Shown here piece after piece: positions 1 through 8,487 of a DNA stretch of 64,000 nt. How positions within the stretch are numbered: position 1 is the stretch's first letter; each line of letters begins with the position of its first letter. The translations under genes were made by a program, and so were the position numbers. The notes below the pieces were generated by a model, which was not told where the DNA came from, made no database searches, and saw nothing but the letters and a program-made list of their open reading frames with translations. The DNA is from Psychroserpens sp. Hel_I_66 (GTDB lineage: Bacteria > Bacteroidota > Bacteroidia > Flavobacteriales > Flavobacteriaceae), in the NCBI RefSeq assembly GCF_000799465.1, contig NZ_JUGU01000001.1:2314501-2378500 (forward strand), given 5' to 3'.

Positions 1-456
1 AGAAAACATAATAACTTCTGGATTGCTGTTTTTTATTTCTTCGGAAGAAATGCCTTGTGCAATAATATTAAGAAAATTAGCCTCGTATTCGTTTCTAAGT
101 TTCAAATAGTAGTTCAATTTATCTTCTAAGTGCATCCAATCGTTGTTTAGCGAAGCCATACCATTTGTATTATTCGCTGTGATTCTAACGTGTAAATCGA
201 CAACCTTTTTTAGTTTTTGAATTGATGTGGTTTCTGAATTTACGATGTCGTTCATTCCGTCTGTAAATTCTTCAGCAATAGCAATAATGATGATTTTTAA
301 AATTTCCTGCTTTGAGCTTATGTGGTTATACAGACTTGCTGCTTTCATTCCCATTGCTGTTGCAAGATCGCGCATGGTTACAGCGCTAAAGCCTTTTTCC
401 TTGAAAAGTTTTGCAGCTGTTTTTATGATCTCGTCTTTTCGTGTTTCCTGTTTCAT
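1..456 (-). CDS. TetR/AcrR family transcriptional regulator (3' end outside the window)
   Basis: The reading frame is open from an ATG at 454-456 to the left edge, so the C-terminus is missing. The N-terminus has the TetR helix-turn-helix pattern: an initial helix (KDEIIKTAAKLFKEKGF), then TMRDLATAMGMKAASLYNH and the SKQEIL helix, about residues 7-52. The rest is a helical ligand-binding domain without a recognisable ligand signature. An in-frame ATG at 493-495 would add 13 residues; the shorter start gives the usual distance between N-terminus and the first helix. Such proteins normally repress neighbouring genes in response to a small molecule. The gene is divergent from the rhodanese gene at 551, but its target cannot be told. 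The family call is secure. Confidence 0.88.
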   Translation of the reverse strand, partial: MKQETRKDEIIKTAAKLFKEKGFSAVTMRDLATAMGMKAASLYNHISSKQEILKIIIIAIAEEFTDGMNDIVNSETTSIQKLKKVVDLHVRITANNTNGMASLNNDWMHLEDKLNYYLKLRNEYEANFLNIIAQGISSEEIKNSNPEVIMFS

Positions 457-550
457 TTTCTTAACCTGCCCCTTTCCGAAGAAAAGAGAATCCATGTTTT
501 AAAAATTTTTAATTTGATAGTTAATTTGTAAATTTAAACAAAAAGAAGCT

Positions 551-856
551 ATGGGATTTTTAAGTTTTATTTTTGGTGCCAAAAAGCGCCAGGTTGAAGA
601 CTATCTAAAGAATAACGCTGTGATTTTAGATGTGAGAACTCAGCAAGAATGGGATGCTGGACACATTGCAAATTCTGTACACATCCCTTTGAACGAGCTC
701 AATGACCGTGTTGATGAAGTTAAGGCTCTAAACCAACCTATAATTGCTTGTTGTGCAAGTGGTGTGCGATCTGCGAAAGCTGCCAAATTTCTAAATCTTA
801 ACAATATTGAGGCGATTAATGGTGGTGGTTGGCTAAACGTAAAAAGTAGGTTATAA
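551..856 (+). CDS. Single-domain rhodanese-like protein
   Basis: A 101-residue protein made of one rhodanese domain. It shows LDVRTQQEWDAGHI near residues 26-39 and an active-site loop C68-A-S-G-V-R73, matching the CxxGxR thiosulfate/persulfide sulfurtransferase loop, so it is probably catalytically competent. The short N-terminus (MGFLSFIFGAKK) is hydrophobic then basic; it is too short to be a convincing signal peptide. The gene is alone on the plus strand. Its stop overlaps the convergent DUF4230 gene by 6 bases. Single-domain rhodaneses carry sulfane sulfur to acceptors such as thiols or cyanide; the acceptor is unknown here. Confidence 0.9.
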   Translation: MGFLSFIFGAKKRQVEDYLKNNAVILDVRTQQEWDAGHIANSVHIPLNELNDRVDEVKALNQPIIACCASGVRSAKAAKFLNLNNIEAINGGGWLNVKSRL

Positions 857-1465
857 ATTTAATTGCTGAAGTGCCTCTGAGGAATTGATAGGATTTTCGT
901 TATACTCCAATGTCCAGCCCAAAGAATTGGTCAAGATGTAAAATTTTGCGAGCTCACTAATGAGTCGGTTTTTGGCATTTTTCTTTAAATCTGAATTTTC
1001 AATTTTTTTCATTAATTGATCATTCACCGTTTTTTTTATGGAGTTATAATCTTTAGCCTCAAATTGATTGAGAAAATCTGCCTGAACATCGTAATACTCA
1101 AAATCTGGATTTATTTTTATTTCTTCGGAAGGTATGCTTGTAATACGCAATGTTTTTGTCAATTCATCGATCTCATATTCAATCAAACTCAAATCATAAC
1201 TCACGGTCACGTCTGCATTTACAACAACTAACGCTTTTTTCTCTACTTCGATGAAATTCCCAAAAATTGCCTTTGAATTCTTATAGCTAAATACTTGGCT
1301 AAAATGACCTTCGGTTACAATTAACTTTCCAACATTTTTTAAAGATTCTTGAATAAGCGCTGAGTTCTCTTGAAGCACAATTTTATCTTCATTTTTATCA
1401 CTACAGTATTTAAAACTGATGAGCACTACTACTGTAATCAATATTCCGAAGACAACTTTTCTCAT
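851..1465 (-). CDS. DUF4230 domain protein, membrane-anchored
   Basis: About 204 residues starting MRKVVFGILITVVVLISF, a single N-terminal membrane anchor or uncleaved signal, followed by a DUF4230-like body. Family-type features are the stretch VVVNADVTVSYDLSLIEYEID and a C-terminal helical region (KDYNSIKKTVNDQLMKKIEN). The function of DUF4230 is unknown. I chose the start at 1463-1465 because an upstream in-frame ATG at 1501 lies inside gldC and would put twelve polar residues before the membrane segment. The gene follows gldC closely on the same strand and is probably co-transcribed with gldB-gldC. Family assignment is from recognition of the pattern. Confidence 0.75.
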   Translation of the reverse strand: MRKVVFGILITVVVLISFKYCSDKNEDKIVLQENSALIQESLKNVGKLIVTEGHFSQVFSYKNSKAIFGNFIEVEKKALVVVNADVTVSYDLSLIEYEIDELTKTLRITSIPSEEIKINPDFEYYDVQADFLNQFEAKDYNSIKKTVNDQLMKKIENSDLKKNAKNRLISELAKFYILTNSLGWTLEYNENPINSSEALQQLNL

Positions 1466-1472
1466 ATGTTGG

Positions 1473-1808
1473 TTATTTCTTAAGTTCAAGTTTTTCAGCA
1501 AAATAATCGCAAAAATCTTTCATCGTTGCAGTCATTTTTTCGTCTTGCGTTGCTCTATGAAAGGTGTTGCTCATCTCTACCAAAGTTTGGTGAAAAAACT
1601 GTTTCATCTCATCTACTGGCATATCTTTGGTCCATAAATCGATGCGCAAGGTCTCCTTTGCCTTTGCATCCCAAACTGCTAGCATCATGGCTTTGGCTTC
1701 TTCATTTGAGATACCACCATCTTCTGCGGTCCAATTTAATTTTTCTGGTACTCGATTCTCGTCAAGCTCTACCGTTAATTCTATTTTTGATGTATGTTTA
1801 TTAGCCAT
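1473..1808 (-). CDS. gldC: Gliding motility protein GldC
   Basis: A 111-residue soluble protein with the typical GldC sequence: KIELTVELDENRVPEKLNW, then WDAKAKETLRIDLWTKDMPVDEM and a C-terminal MKDFCDYFAEKLELKK. Its start overlaps the gldB stop by one base (TAATG), so the two are almost certainly translationally coupled. In Flavobacterium, GldC is a small accessory protein for gliding that enhances motility and is linked to GldB; it has no known enzymatic activity. Length and order (gldB then gldC) match the family, so the call is firm. Confidence 0.95.
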   Translation of the reverse strand: MANKHTSKIELTVELDENRVPEKLNWTAEDGGISNEEAKAMMLAVWDAKAKETLRIDLWTKDMPVDEMKQFFHQTLVEMSNTFHRATQDEKMTATMKDFCDYFAEKLELKK

Positions 1809-2767
1809 TATTTTGGTGGTTTGTAATTTGATTTGTTAAAAATTTCAATAGCGTCGGTTTGTAACATTTGTTCCAAGGAGACATCATTGCCTTTCATGTA
1901 AGACCTTACGATTTGCCAACCCATATATTGCCCTAGTCGACCTGGCGTTTGATTGTCTAATTCTAGATAAAATTTTGAAAATGGTGCATCGGCAATAAAT
2001 CGCGCTGGAAAAGCGCTGTCTGTACTGTAGAGCATTTCATTTTCTACAAATTCTGTCCAGATCATATCTTCGTTTTCTTTTGCGAATTCCAATTGTTCTG
2101 GCTTATATCCAATTTTCTCAGCATCGGTTTTGAACGGAATCATTTTGTCTTTGAAGTAGAGTTGTTTCCCGAAGAAAATCATCTCATCCAAAAAGGTTTT
2201 TTTTGGGGATTGAAAGATTTGTTTTTCTGCATATGCCTTTGCCAGATCCACAACAATTTGAGATGGTTTCAAATTCTCTGCTATGTACTTTGGGAAACCA
2301 CCATAAAATTCATGCTTTTCTCCCAAATAATTATCTATAGCAATCAAAACAATAGAATCTGTAACCGCTACCTTATCACGATATTGCACAAAATTTGTAA
2401 GGGTGATTACTCTGGGCTCAGAAAATGTCTTATCATAATATTTTAAATGCTGAAACAGTCTTTCTATATCCTCTGCAATGATTTGAAAATCTCCAAATTG
2501 CTTATCGGTTTCATTATTTAATGCTATTTGAAAGGAATCTGTCATCCTTTCAACCCACAAAGAATCTGGAACTCTGCTCGAAAACAAAAAAGGAAACGTG
2601 GTTTGTAAATTATTTAAATCACTTGGTTTTGCTTCTGCGAAAGCACGATCAAATCGTTCTATTTGGATGTCTGTTTGAATTTTAGCTATTTCTGTTTCTA
2701 AGGCATCTTCATTTTTACAACTAAAAATGGACAACAGAATAAGGAAATTTAGCGCTATTTTTTTCAT
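1808..2767 (-). CDS. gldB: Gliding motility lipoprotein GldB
   Basis: A 319-residue protein with a lipoprotein signal peptide (MKKIALNFLILLSIFSC, Cys17 as lipobox cysteine). The body has GldB features such as RFDRAFAEAKP, FPFLFSSRVPDSLW and a C-terminal LGQYMGWQIVRSYM. GldB is an essential gliding-motility and T9SS-associated protein thought to be anchored in the envelope. It is first in a tight gldB-gldC pair and is divergent from nadE across a 116-base intergenic region. The 8-mer hit counted elsewhere in this window is not present in this gene; a near-match (TCCCGAAG) occurs at its FFGK codons around 2167. Length is normal. Confidence 0.95.
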   Translation of the reverse strand: MKKIALNFLILLSIFSCKNEDALETEIAKIQTDIQIERFDRAFAEAKPSDLNNLQTTFPFLFSSRVPDSLWVERMTDSFQIALNNETDKQFGDFQIIAEDIERLFQHLKYYDKTFSEPRVITLTNFVQYRDKVAVTDSIVLIAIDNYLGEKHEFYGGFPKYIAENLKPSQIVVDLAKAYAEKQIFQSPKKTFLDEMIFFGKQLYFKDKMIPFKTDAEKIGYKPEQLEFAKENEDMIWTEFVENEMLYSTDSAFPARFIADAPFSKFYLELDNQTPGRLGQYMGWQIVRSYMKGNDVSLEQMLQTDAIEIFNKSNYKPPK

Positions 2768-2835
2768 CTATATAATTATCAAAAATTTATAAAGTAAAAT
2801 ACCTTTTACTAACGTGATTTCTGAACTTATCTTAT

Positions 2836-2843
2836 TATTTTTG
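2836..2843 (+). promoter_or_regulatory. Probable -7 promoter box upstream of nadE
   Basis: TATTTTTG matches the Bacteroidota -7 consensus TAnnTTTG and lies 40 bases before the nadE start. I do not see a clear TTG -33 element at the expected spacing, so the call rests on the -7 box and its position only. Confidence 0.4.
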
Positions 2844-2883
2844 TTTAACAAAGGTACTATTCTTTCAATAAAAACTCATTAAA

Positions 2884-3672
2884 ATGCAAACAGAAAAAGT
2901 TGTTGACTACATTGTAAACTGGTTAAAAGACTACGCTACTAAAGCTGGTGTAAATGGATTTGTTATTGGGATTTCCGGAGGGATAGATTCTGCAGTAACC
3001 TCAACACTTTGCGCTAAAACTGGGTTGGATTTGCTTTGTATTGAAATGCCTATCCATCAAGCTCCAAGTCATGTGAGTAGAGCCCAAGAACATATTATTC
3101 AACTAAAAAAACGTTTCCCAAATGTCAAGGATACCCGTGTTGACTTAACTCCTGTTTTTGAGGAATTCAAAACTGAAGTCTCATTAGAGGGAAAACAAGC
3201 TACGGTTGATATGGCTTTGGCTAATACCAGAGCACGATTAAGAATGACGACACTGTACTACCATGCGGGACTTTTAGGCCTTTTAGTCGCTGGAACTGGG
3301 AATAAAGTGGAAGATTTTGGCGTTGGATTTTATACTAAATATGGAGATGGTGGTGTTGATTTGAGTCCAATTGCAGATTTAATGAAATCTGAAGTCTATA
3401 AAATAGGTGAATTTTTAGAAGTTCCAGAATCTATTATGAAAGCTGCTCCCAGTGATGGATTATTTGGTGATGCTAGAAGTGATGAAGACCAAATTGGAGC
3501 TTCATATCCAGAACTGGAATGGGCTATGCAAATGAAAGATGCTGGAAAAACAGAAGCTGATTTTACGGGTAGAAAAAAGGAAGTTTTTAAAATATTTACA
3601 CGATACAATAGGTCTAACAATCACAAAATGATAGCAATACCTGTTTGCGAAATTCCCAACAATTTAAAGTAA
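2884..3672 (+). CDS. nadE: Ammonia-dependent NAD+ synthetase
   Basis: A 262-residue protein of the short NadE class, lacking the amidase domain, so it should use free ammonia. It converts deamido-NAD+ and ATP to NAD+, the last step of NAD synthesis. The PP-loop signature SGGIDSA sits near residues 31-37. Other family blocks are TRARLRMTTLYY, LVAGTGNKVEDFGVGFYTKYGDGGVDLSPIADLMKSEV and PSDGLFGDARSDEDQIG. It is divergent from gldB, a neighbourhood I associate with Flavobacteriaceae. The frame is intact and the length normal. Confidence 0.96.
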   Translation: MQTEKVVDYIVNWLKDYATKAGVNGFVIGISGGIDSAVTSTLCAKTGLDLLCIEMPIHQAPSHVSRAQEHIIQLKKRFPNVKDTRVDLTPVFEEFKTEVSLEGKQATVDMALANTRARLRMTTLYYHAGLLGLLVAGTGNKVEDFGVGFYTKYGDGGVDLSPIADLMKSEVYKIGEFLEVPESIMKAAPSDGLFGDARSDEDQIGASYPELEWAMQMKDAGKTEADFTGRKKEVFKIFTRYNRSNNHKMIAIPVCEIPNNLK

Positions 3673-3810
3673 ACTTTGAATTTTTGTGTGTAAAAAATCG
3701 TAAATGTTGATTTTTTTTTTATTTTTACAACTCAAATCTCCACATTCTTGAATTTATTTTGGGTAAGTTCTGGCGTTCTTTACTAACCAACCAATTAAAC
3801 CTCATGTATC

Positions 3811-4440
3811 ATGATTAAATTACTCGTGGTGGACAACCATCCAATTGTAACAACTGGATTTGAGTTACTGTTTCAAAACCACCCTGAAATTAAAGTGGTG
3901 GGTACTGTTTCGAGCGGTGTTGATATTTTCGAATTTGTAAGAAGACATACAGTAGATGTCATTATTTGTGAAATTGAACTACCTGAACTTAACGGTATTA
4001 CAGCTTTAAGAGCTATCAAAAAAGAACATGGCTATATTAATATTATCATGTTTAGCTATCATCCTGAAGAAATTTATGCCATTAGCAGTATAAAGGCAGG
4101 AGCTTCTGGTTTTGTTTCAAAAACCGAATCGACAGATGTCATCATAAAAGCGATCAAACGTGCTCATTCTGGGGAGATTTATTTGAGCGACAAAATGTCT
4201 AAACATCTCAATTACAATGAAACCAAACAGTCTAAAACCAGAATTTACAAACGTTTATCTACAAGAGAAGTAGAGGTTTTAAAATTATTATCCTCTGGCA
4301 AAAAGAACAAAGAAATTGCCCAAGAACTTGATATAAACGAGAAAACGGTAAGTACCTATAAAGCTAGACTTTTCAAAAAATTAAACGTAACAAATCTCAT
4401 AGATTTGGTAAATCAAGGAAAGCATATGGATTTAACCTAA
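3811..4440 (+). CDS. LuxR/NarL-type response regulator with Glu at the phosphorylation site
   Basis: A 209-residue protein with an N-terminal receiver domain (1-~120) and a C-terminal LuxR helix-turn-helix (~142-205; STREVEVLKLLSSGKKNKEIAQELDINEKTVSTYKARLF). The receiver keeps Asp8 and the conserved Lys in GFVSKTES, but the segment that should read D-I-x-x-P is C53-E54-I-E-L-P, so the phospho-acceptor Asp is Glu. Codon GAA is clear in the DNA. Asp9, the usual second acidic residue, is Asn. This suggests a regulator that is not switched by phosphorylation, or is fixed in one state. No histidine kinase is adjacent. Its stop overlaps the convergent dnaG stop by 4 bases. The regulon is unknown. 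Confidence 0.9.
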   Translation: MIKLLVVDNHPIVTTGFELLFQNHPEIKVVGTVSSGVDIFEFVRRHTVDVIICEIELPELNGITALRAIKKEHGYINIIMFSYHPEEIYAISSIKAGASGFVSKTESTDVIIKAIKRAHSGEIYLSDKMSKHLNYNETKQSKTRIYKRLSTREVEVLKLLSSGKKNKEIAQELDINEKTVSTYKARLFKKLNVTNLIDLVNQGKHMDLT

Positions 4441-6404
4441 AATTTACTTCCAACTACTTTTCCTAGTTTTCTAGAAAGCAGCATCTTTAATCCTAAATAA
4501 TCTTTTACATCTTCTAAAATACCCCTAGAATTGGCGTTCTCACGCAATGTATCGCTTTGATATTGGGAGACCTTTTTATCAATCAAATAACAACGTAGTG
4601 TCAAGATGGTTTGCGTCACCAACTGTGAAATAGAGTGCAATTTTTCCTTCGGAATAATATTTTTGCGTTCCCAATCATGTAATCTATAACGCTCATCATT
4701 CATTAATATAGAGGTTACATCACTTGCCAATTCTTGATCTAAACGGTTTATGAAGTTTTTGAGCTCAAATTCCGGATCTTGATGAAGGTTATCTATAATT
4801 GTGTAATACAGTGATTTGAAGTTTGTATTTGTAAACTGCATTTCATCTTCCTGCAAGTCTAAATATATCTTCTCAAATACTTTTGCATTATGGGTTACTG
4901 GCTCTAACTGTAATTCTCCTTCTTCGGTTTCTTTAAGAACTAGATCTTCAAAATCTTCAGTTTCTGTTCCGTAGAGTAAAAGAATTTCTATTATTTTTCG
5001 CTCTAATTCAAATTGTAAGTCAACTTTTGGCGCTTTGACTTCAGGCTTTACAACTTGAAATGCTTTTTGCTCAGTTTTATAAGGTTTATTGGAGTCTTGC
5101 GCTGTCTTCTTATCTAATTGCGCCAATGTAGTAAACAGTACTTCCTCACTAATATCCATTATACGAGAGCATTCTTGGATATACACCTCTTTTTTAATCT
5201 GGTCTGGAATTTTTGCAATACTATTAACAATCTCCCTAATCGTTTCTGCTTTTTTTATAGGATCATTGTTGGCTTCTTTTACTAAAAGTGATGCCTTAAA
5301 CTGAATGAAATCTTTTGAGTTATCGTTGAGATATTCTGTTAATTCATCAAGTGTGTTTTTCTTTGCAAAACTATCTGGATCTTCACCTTCGGGAAAACCA
5401 CAAACTCTTACATTCATACCTTGCTCTAAGATAAGATCAATACCACGAATAGACGCCCTTATTCCTGCTGCATCACCATCAAAAAGCACAGTGATATTAT
5501 TGGTCAACCTATTGACTAAACGAATCTGTTCTGGCGTTAAAGCAGTACCAGAAGAGGCAACCACATTTTTTATTCCTGTTTGATAAAACTGAATAACATC
5601 TGTATAACCTTCAACTAAATAGCAATTATCTTCTTTAGCGATAGATTGCTTTGCGTGGTAAATTCCGTAGAGAATTTTACTTTTATGATAGACTTCACTT
5701 TCTGGGGAATTGAGATATTTGGCTGCTTTTTTATCTGCTTTCAAAATACGCCCTCCGAAACCTAAAATACGTCCGCTCATACTGTGAATAGGAAACATGA
5801 CGCGACCTTTAAAGCGATCGAATTTTTTATCTGTTTTTACAATAGAAAGTCCTGTTTTTTCAAGAAATTCTAATTGGTAACCTTGCTTTAACGCCTCATC
5901 TGTAAAGGCTTGCCAATCGTCTAAAGAATAACCCAAATTAAAGAGTTTAATGGTTTCATTTGTAAACCCACGCTCTTTAAAATAGCTTAAACCAATGGCT
6001 TGACCTTGATCTGTTTTAAAAAGAATACGCTCAAAATACTGTTTAGCAAACTCATTGACTAAGTACAAGCTTTCCCGCTCGTTGGCTTCCTGCTTTTGCT
6101 CATCGGTCTGTTCGGTCTCTTCGATTTCTATGTTGTACTTTTTTGCGAGGTATTTTATAGCTTCTGGATAGGTGAAGTGCTCGTGCTCCATTAAAAATGT
6201 GACTGCGTTGCCTCCTTTTCCGCTGGAAAAATCTTTCCAAATCTGTTTTACTGGAGATACCATGAAACTTGGTGAGCGTTCATCACTAAATGGACTCAAC
6301 CCCTTAAAATTACTTCCAGACTTTTTTAATTGCACAAAATCACCAATAACCTCCTCAACGCGAGCGGTTTCAAATACTTGTTCTATGGTGGATTTTGATA
6401 TCAA
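4437..6404 (-). CDS. dnaG: DNA primase DnaG, zinc-binding residues replaced
   Basis: A 655-residue primase that makes RNA primers for replication. The catalytic TOPRIM core is present: NCYLVEGYTDVIQFYQ (Glu-containing motif) and TVLFDGDAAGIRA (DxD-type motif), with SSGTALTPEQ between. The N-terminal zinc-ribbon region aligns with the family around residues 33-66, but all four metal ligands are changed: the CPFH block reads S37-P-F-S40 and the CxxC block reads D58-F-S-S61. The flanking fold residues (PSFMVSP, GKGGN) are kept, so this is substitution and not a frame error. The C-terminal helicase-interaction region is long and acidic in places. It ends convergently with the LuxR regulator. Confidence 0.95.
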   Translation of the reverse strand: MISKSTIEQVFETARVEEVIGDFVQLKKSGSNFKGLSPFSDERSPSFMVSPVKQIWKDFSSGKGGNAVTFLMEHEHFTYPEAIKYLAKKYNIEIEETEQTDEQKQEANERESLYLVNEFAKQYFERILFKTDQGQAIGLSYFKERGFTNETIKLFNLGYSLDDWQAFTDEALKQGYQLEFLEKTGLSIVKTDKKFDRFKGRVMFPIHSMSGRILGFGGRILKADKKAAKYLNSPESEVYHKSKILYGIYHAKQSIAKEDNCYLVEGYTDVIQFYQTGIKNVVASSGTALTPEQIRLVNRLTNNITVLFDGDAAGIRASIRGIDLILEQGMNVRVCGFPEGEDPDSFAKKNTLDELTEYLNDNSKDFIQFKASLLVKEANNDPIKKAETIREIVNSIAKIPDQIKKEVYIQECSRIMDISEEVLFTTLAQLDKKTAQDSNKPYKTEQKAFQVVKPEVKAPKVDLQFELERKIIEILLLYGTETEDFEDLVLKETEEGELQLEPVTHNAKVFEKIYLDLQEDEMQFTNTNFKSLYYTIIDNLHQDPEFELKNFINRLDQELASDVTSILMNDERYRLHDWERKNIIPKEKLHSISQLVTQTILTLRCYLIDKKVSQYQSDTLRENANSRGILEDVKDYLGLKMLLSRKLGKVVGSKF

Positions 6405-6433
6405 TTTCAGAAATAATTATGGACTGTAAATGT

Positions 6434-6471
6434 AAAAAAAAAGCTCCACTACATATGTAATTGGAGCTTTT
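6434..6471 (-). terminator. Intrinsic terminator after the 6491 gene
   Basis: An AAAGCTCCA/TGGAGCTTT stem with a 13-base loop is followed on the minus strand by nine T. It lies between the outer-membrane protein gene and dnaG, and should end the sigma-factor transcript. Confidence 0.8.
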
Positions 6472-6490
6472 AATTGGATATATAATTAGA

Positions 6491-7579
6491 CTAATCCAAA
6501 TCGAATCTAAACCCTAATGAAAGGTTATGTTGATCATTTGATTGATTTTCAAATAGCGGATTTAAATCATATTTTGCATAAATACCTATACCTACATAAC
6601 CAACATAGGCACTTACACCGTACACAAAAGGCGTGGCGTTATAATCACGTCTTATTTTTTGTTTTATGTTTTCTCCATCTTCTTCAAATCTCAATTTTTG
6701 TTGTGTCCCAATATTGAAACCTGCATACCCACCAATACCTATTTTGAAACGATTTGTCGTGCTATATCTAAAATAATCATCTCGCTCTATTTTTTTTGAT
6801 GGGCCAAATTCAAAATGTACTGGCACTACTAAGTTTGTAAATCGTATTTGTGATTCTTTAAGATTAACCGGAAACACCTCTGATGTGGTTATATTGCCAT
6901 CTTGAACAAAGTAGCGATTGCCTTTGGATGTTAATTTATTCCATTGAAAAGAAAATCCATATTTTAAACGTGCTGCATTGGATTCTTTAAATAATCTTGT
7001 TTTCCAGGCAAATCCCAATTCCACAAAGCCAGAACCTAAAAACAAATAGTCATCGCCAATTTTTTGACCGTCACCAATGGCATTATTAAAACCTGCTGCT
7101 AAAACTAAATCACTAGTAGTGCGCTTGTCATATTTTTTTGGTTTGTTTTTTTGATTAAATGTTATACCGCTGAATCCACCTGAAGTACTAAAACCGATAC
7201 TTAAATTATCTTTATCGCCATCATTGTAATAAGCATCATTTCGCTCTAATAAAGAAATCTTATTATCAATAATTGCGATACGGTTTTCAATATTTAAAGC
7301 ACGTTTTTTTGCAGCTTCTTTTTTTAAATTCTCAGCTTGTTCATTGGATATTTCGCCATTTTCTAATCTATCATTAATTTTTTCTACTTCTAATTTTAAG
7401 AATTCACGTTCTTCATTTTCAATAGTTGTTTTGAGTTCAACCAGCCTCTCTATTTGAAGTGCGCTTTCTCGAAATGGAACTGTTGTGTTTGTAGAATCTT
7501 TTTGTGTTTCTTGTGCTGTTAAGTTGCTTACAATCAAGCATAGGAATAGTAGCACTACTGTTTTTGTGATAGTGTTCAT
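6491..7579 (-). CDS. Secreted, predicted outer-membrane beta-barrel protein of unknown function
   Basis: About 362 residues from an ATG at 7577-7579, giving MNTITKTVVLLFLCLIVSNLTAQ, a good signal peptide with cleavage after TAQ. Residues ~30-105 are a charged coiled coil (QIERLVELKTTIENEEREFLKLEVEKINDRLE). The remainder is glycine- and aromatic-rich with alternating hydrophobic strands and ends LSLGFRFDLD, consistent with an outer-membrane barrel. It is last in a set with the ECF sigma factor and the membrane anti-sigma-like protein, so it may be a regulated target or signal input. An upstream ATG at 7618 would put basic residues before the signal peptide and is less likely. I do not recognise a specific family. 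Confidence 0.7.
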   Translation of the reverse strand: MNTITKTVVLLFLCLIVSNLTAQETQKDSTNTTVPFRESALQIERLVELKTTIENEEREFLKLEVEKINDRLENGEISNEQAENLKKEAAKKRALNIENRIAIIDNKISLLERNDAYYNDGDKDNLSIGFSTSGGFSGITFNQKNKPKKYDKRTTSDLVLAAGFNNAIGDGQKIGDDYLFLGSGFVELGFAWKTRLFKESNAARLKYGFSFQWNKLTSKGNRYFVQDGNITTSEVFPVNLKESQIRFTNLVVPVHFEFGPSKKIERDDYFRYSTTNRFKIGIGGYAGFNIGTQQKLRFEEDGENIKQKIRRDYNATPFVYGVSAYVGYVGIGIYAKYDLNPLFENQSNDQHNLSLGFRFDLD

Positions 7580-7650
7580 AATGTTAATTTTAAAATTGAT
7601 GATACGTTTTAATCTCAATTTCTCAAATGAGATGCTCTTGTTAAGAGACT

Positions 7651-8487
7651 TTAATTATTGCGCTCAACCAGTGCAGATTTCACTGTTTTGAAACTAGATT
7701 TTAAACCTTCAAATACTTTAGACCTAAACGATTGCTGTAAATCATCTTCAACGTCTTGAAGTAGTGCATCTGCATTTACAGTTCGTGTAGTTTCGTTATA
7801 TATTCGTTCTCTTAAAATTTCTCTTTCGGCTTGTTTCAACAAGTTTTCGATTTCTGCATCTGTAACCGTTCCATTTTCAATCTCTAGCTTTTTAATTTCA
7901 TTCACGACCTCAACTACTTTTGCTTTTTCAAATGTTAGCGTATTAATTGATTGTTCTTTTCTATTTGAACTGGTAGTGTTTTCAACCACTGCTTTATTTA
8001 ACTTTTCTTGATTATTAGCATTGGTTGAATATGGTGTTTCAATCACAAGATCGTCTTCTGTTTTTATTGTTTTCTTGCTATTTGAAGCTACGTTTTGTTC
8101 GTTTTTGATTGATGACTTAAATTGATTACTCTCTTTTTTCTCTTTGGTTTCTTCGGAAATATCTTCGGAATTCACGGTTGCCACTTCCACTTTTGGAATT
8201 TCATTTAATTCTTTTGATTCTAATTTGTTTTTAGAGTCATTAGCTTGGGTTTCTACTATTTTTGGCTCGCCTGGTTGATTTTCCGAAGCATTAAAAATTA
8301 TCGTAGTTACCAATAAAACGCCTACAATACTTGCTGCTATGCCTATATAAAAAAACAAGCCTCTTCTATTGCTTTTATCATTTTGGTTAAGATCTGCAGA
8401 TAATTTATCCCAAGCACCAGTTGAGGGCTGGATTGTTCTTTTCTCTAACTTATTTTTTATATTTTCCTCAAATTTAATTGGTGCCAT
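7651..8487 (-). CDS. Single-pass membrane protein, probable anti-sigma-like partner
   Basis: A 278-residue protein: cytoplasmic N-terminus (~residues 1-44; IKFEENIKNKLEKRTIQPSTGAWDKL), one membrane helix (FFYIGIAASIVGVLLVTTIIF, ~46-66) and a long, low-complexity, charged periplasmic part rich in Lys, Glu, Asn and Ser. Its start overlaps the sigma factor gene by 14 bases, implying coupled expression. This topology and position are what one sees for membrane anti-sigma or sigma-associated proteins in Bacteroidota, where the N-terminal W-x-K-L segment is common. There is no zinc (ZAS) motif. The role is inferred from context. Confidence 0.65.
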   Translation of the reverse strand: MAPIKFEENIKNKLEKRTIQPSTGAWDKLSADLNQNDKSNRRGLFFYIGIAASIVGVLLVTTIIFNASENQPGEPKIVETQANDSKNKLESKELNEIPKVEVATVNSEDISEETKEKKESNQFKSSIKNEQNVASNSKKTIKTEDDLVIETPYSTNANNQEKLNKAVVENTTSSNRKEQSINTLTFEKAKVVEVVNEIKKLEIENGTVTDAEIENLLKQAEREILRERIYNETTRTVNADALLQDVEDDLQQSFRSKVFEGLKSSFKTVKSALVERNN

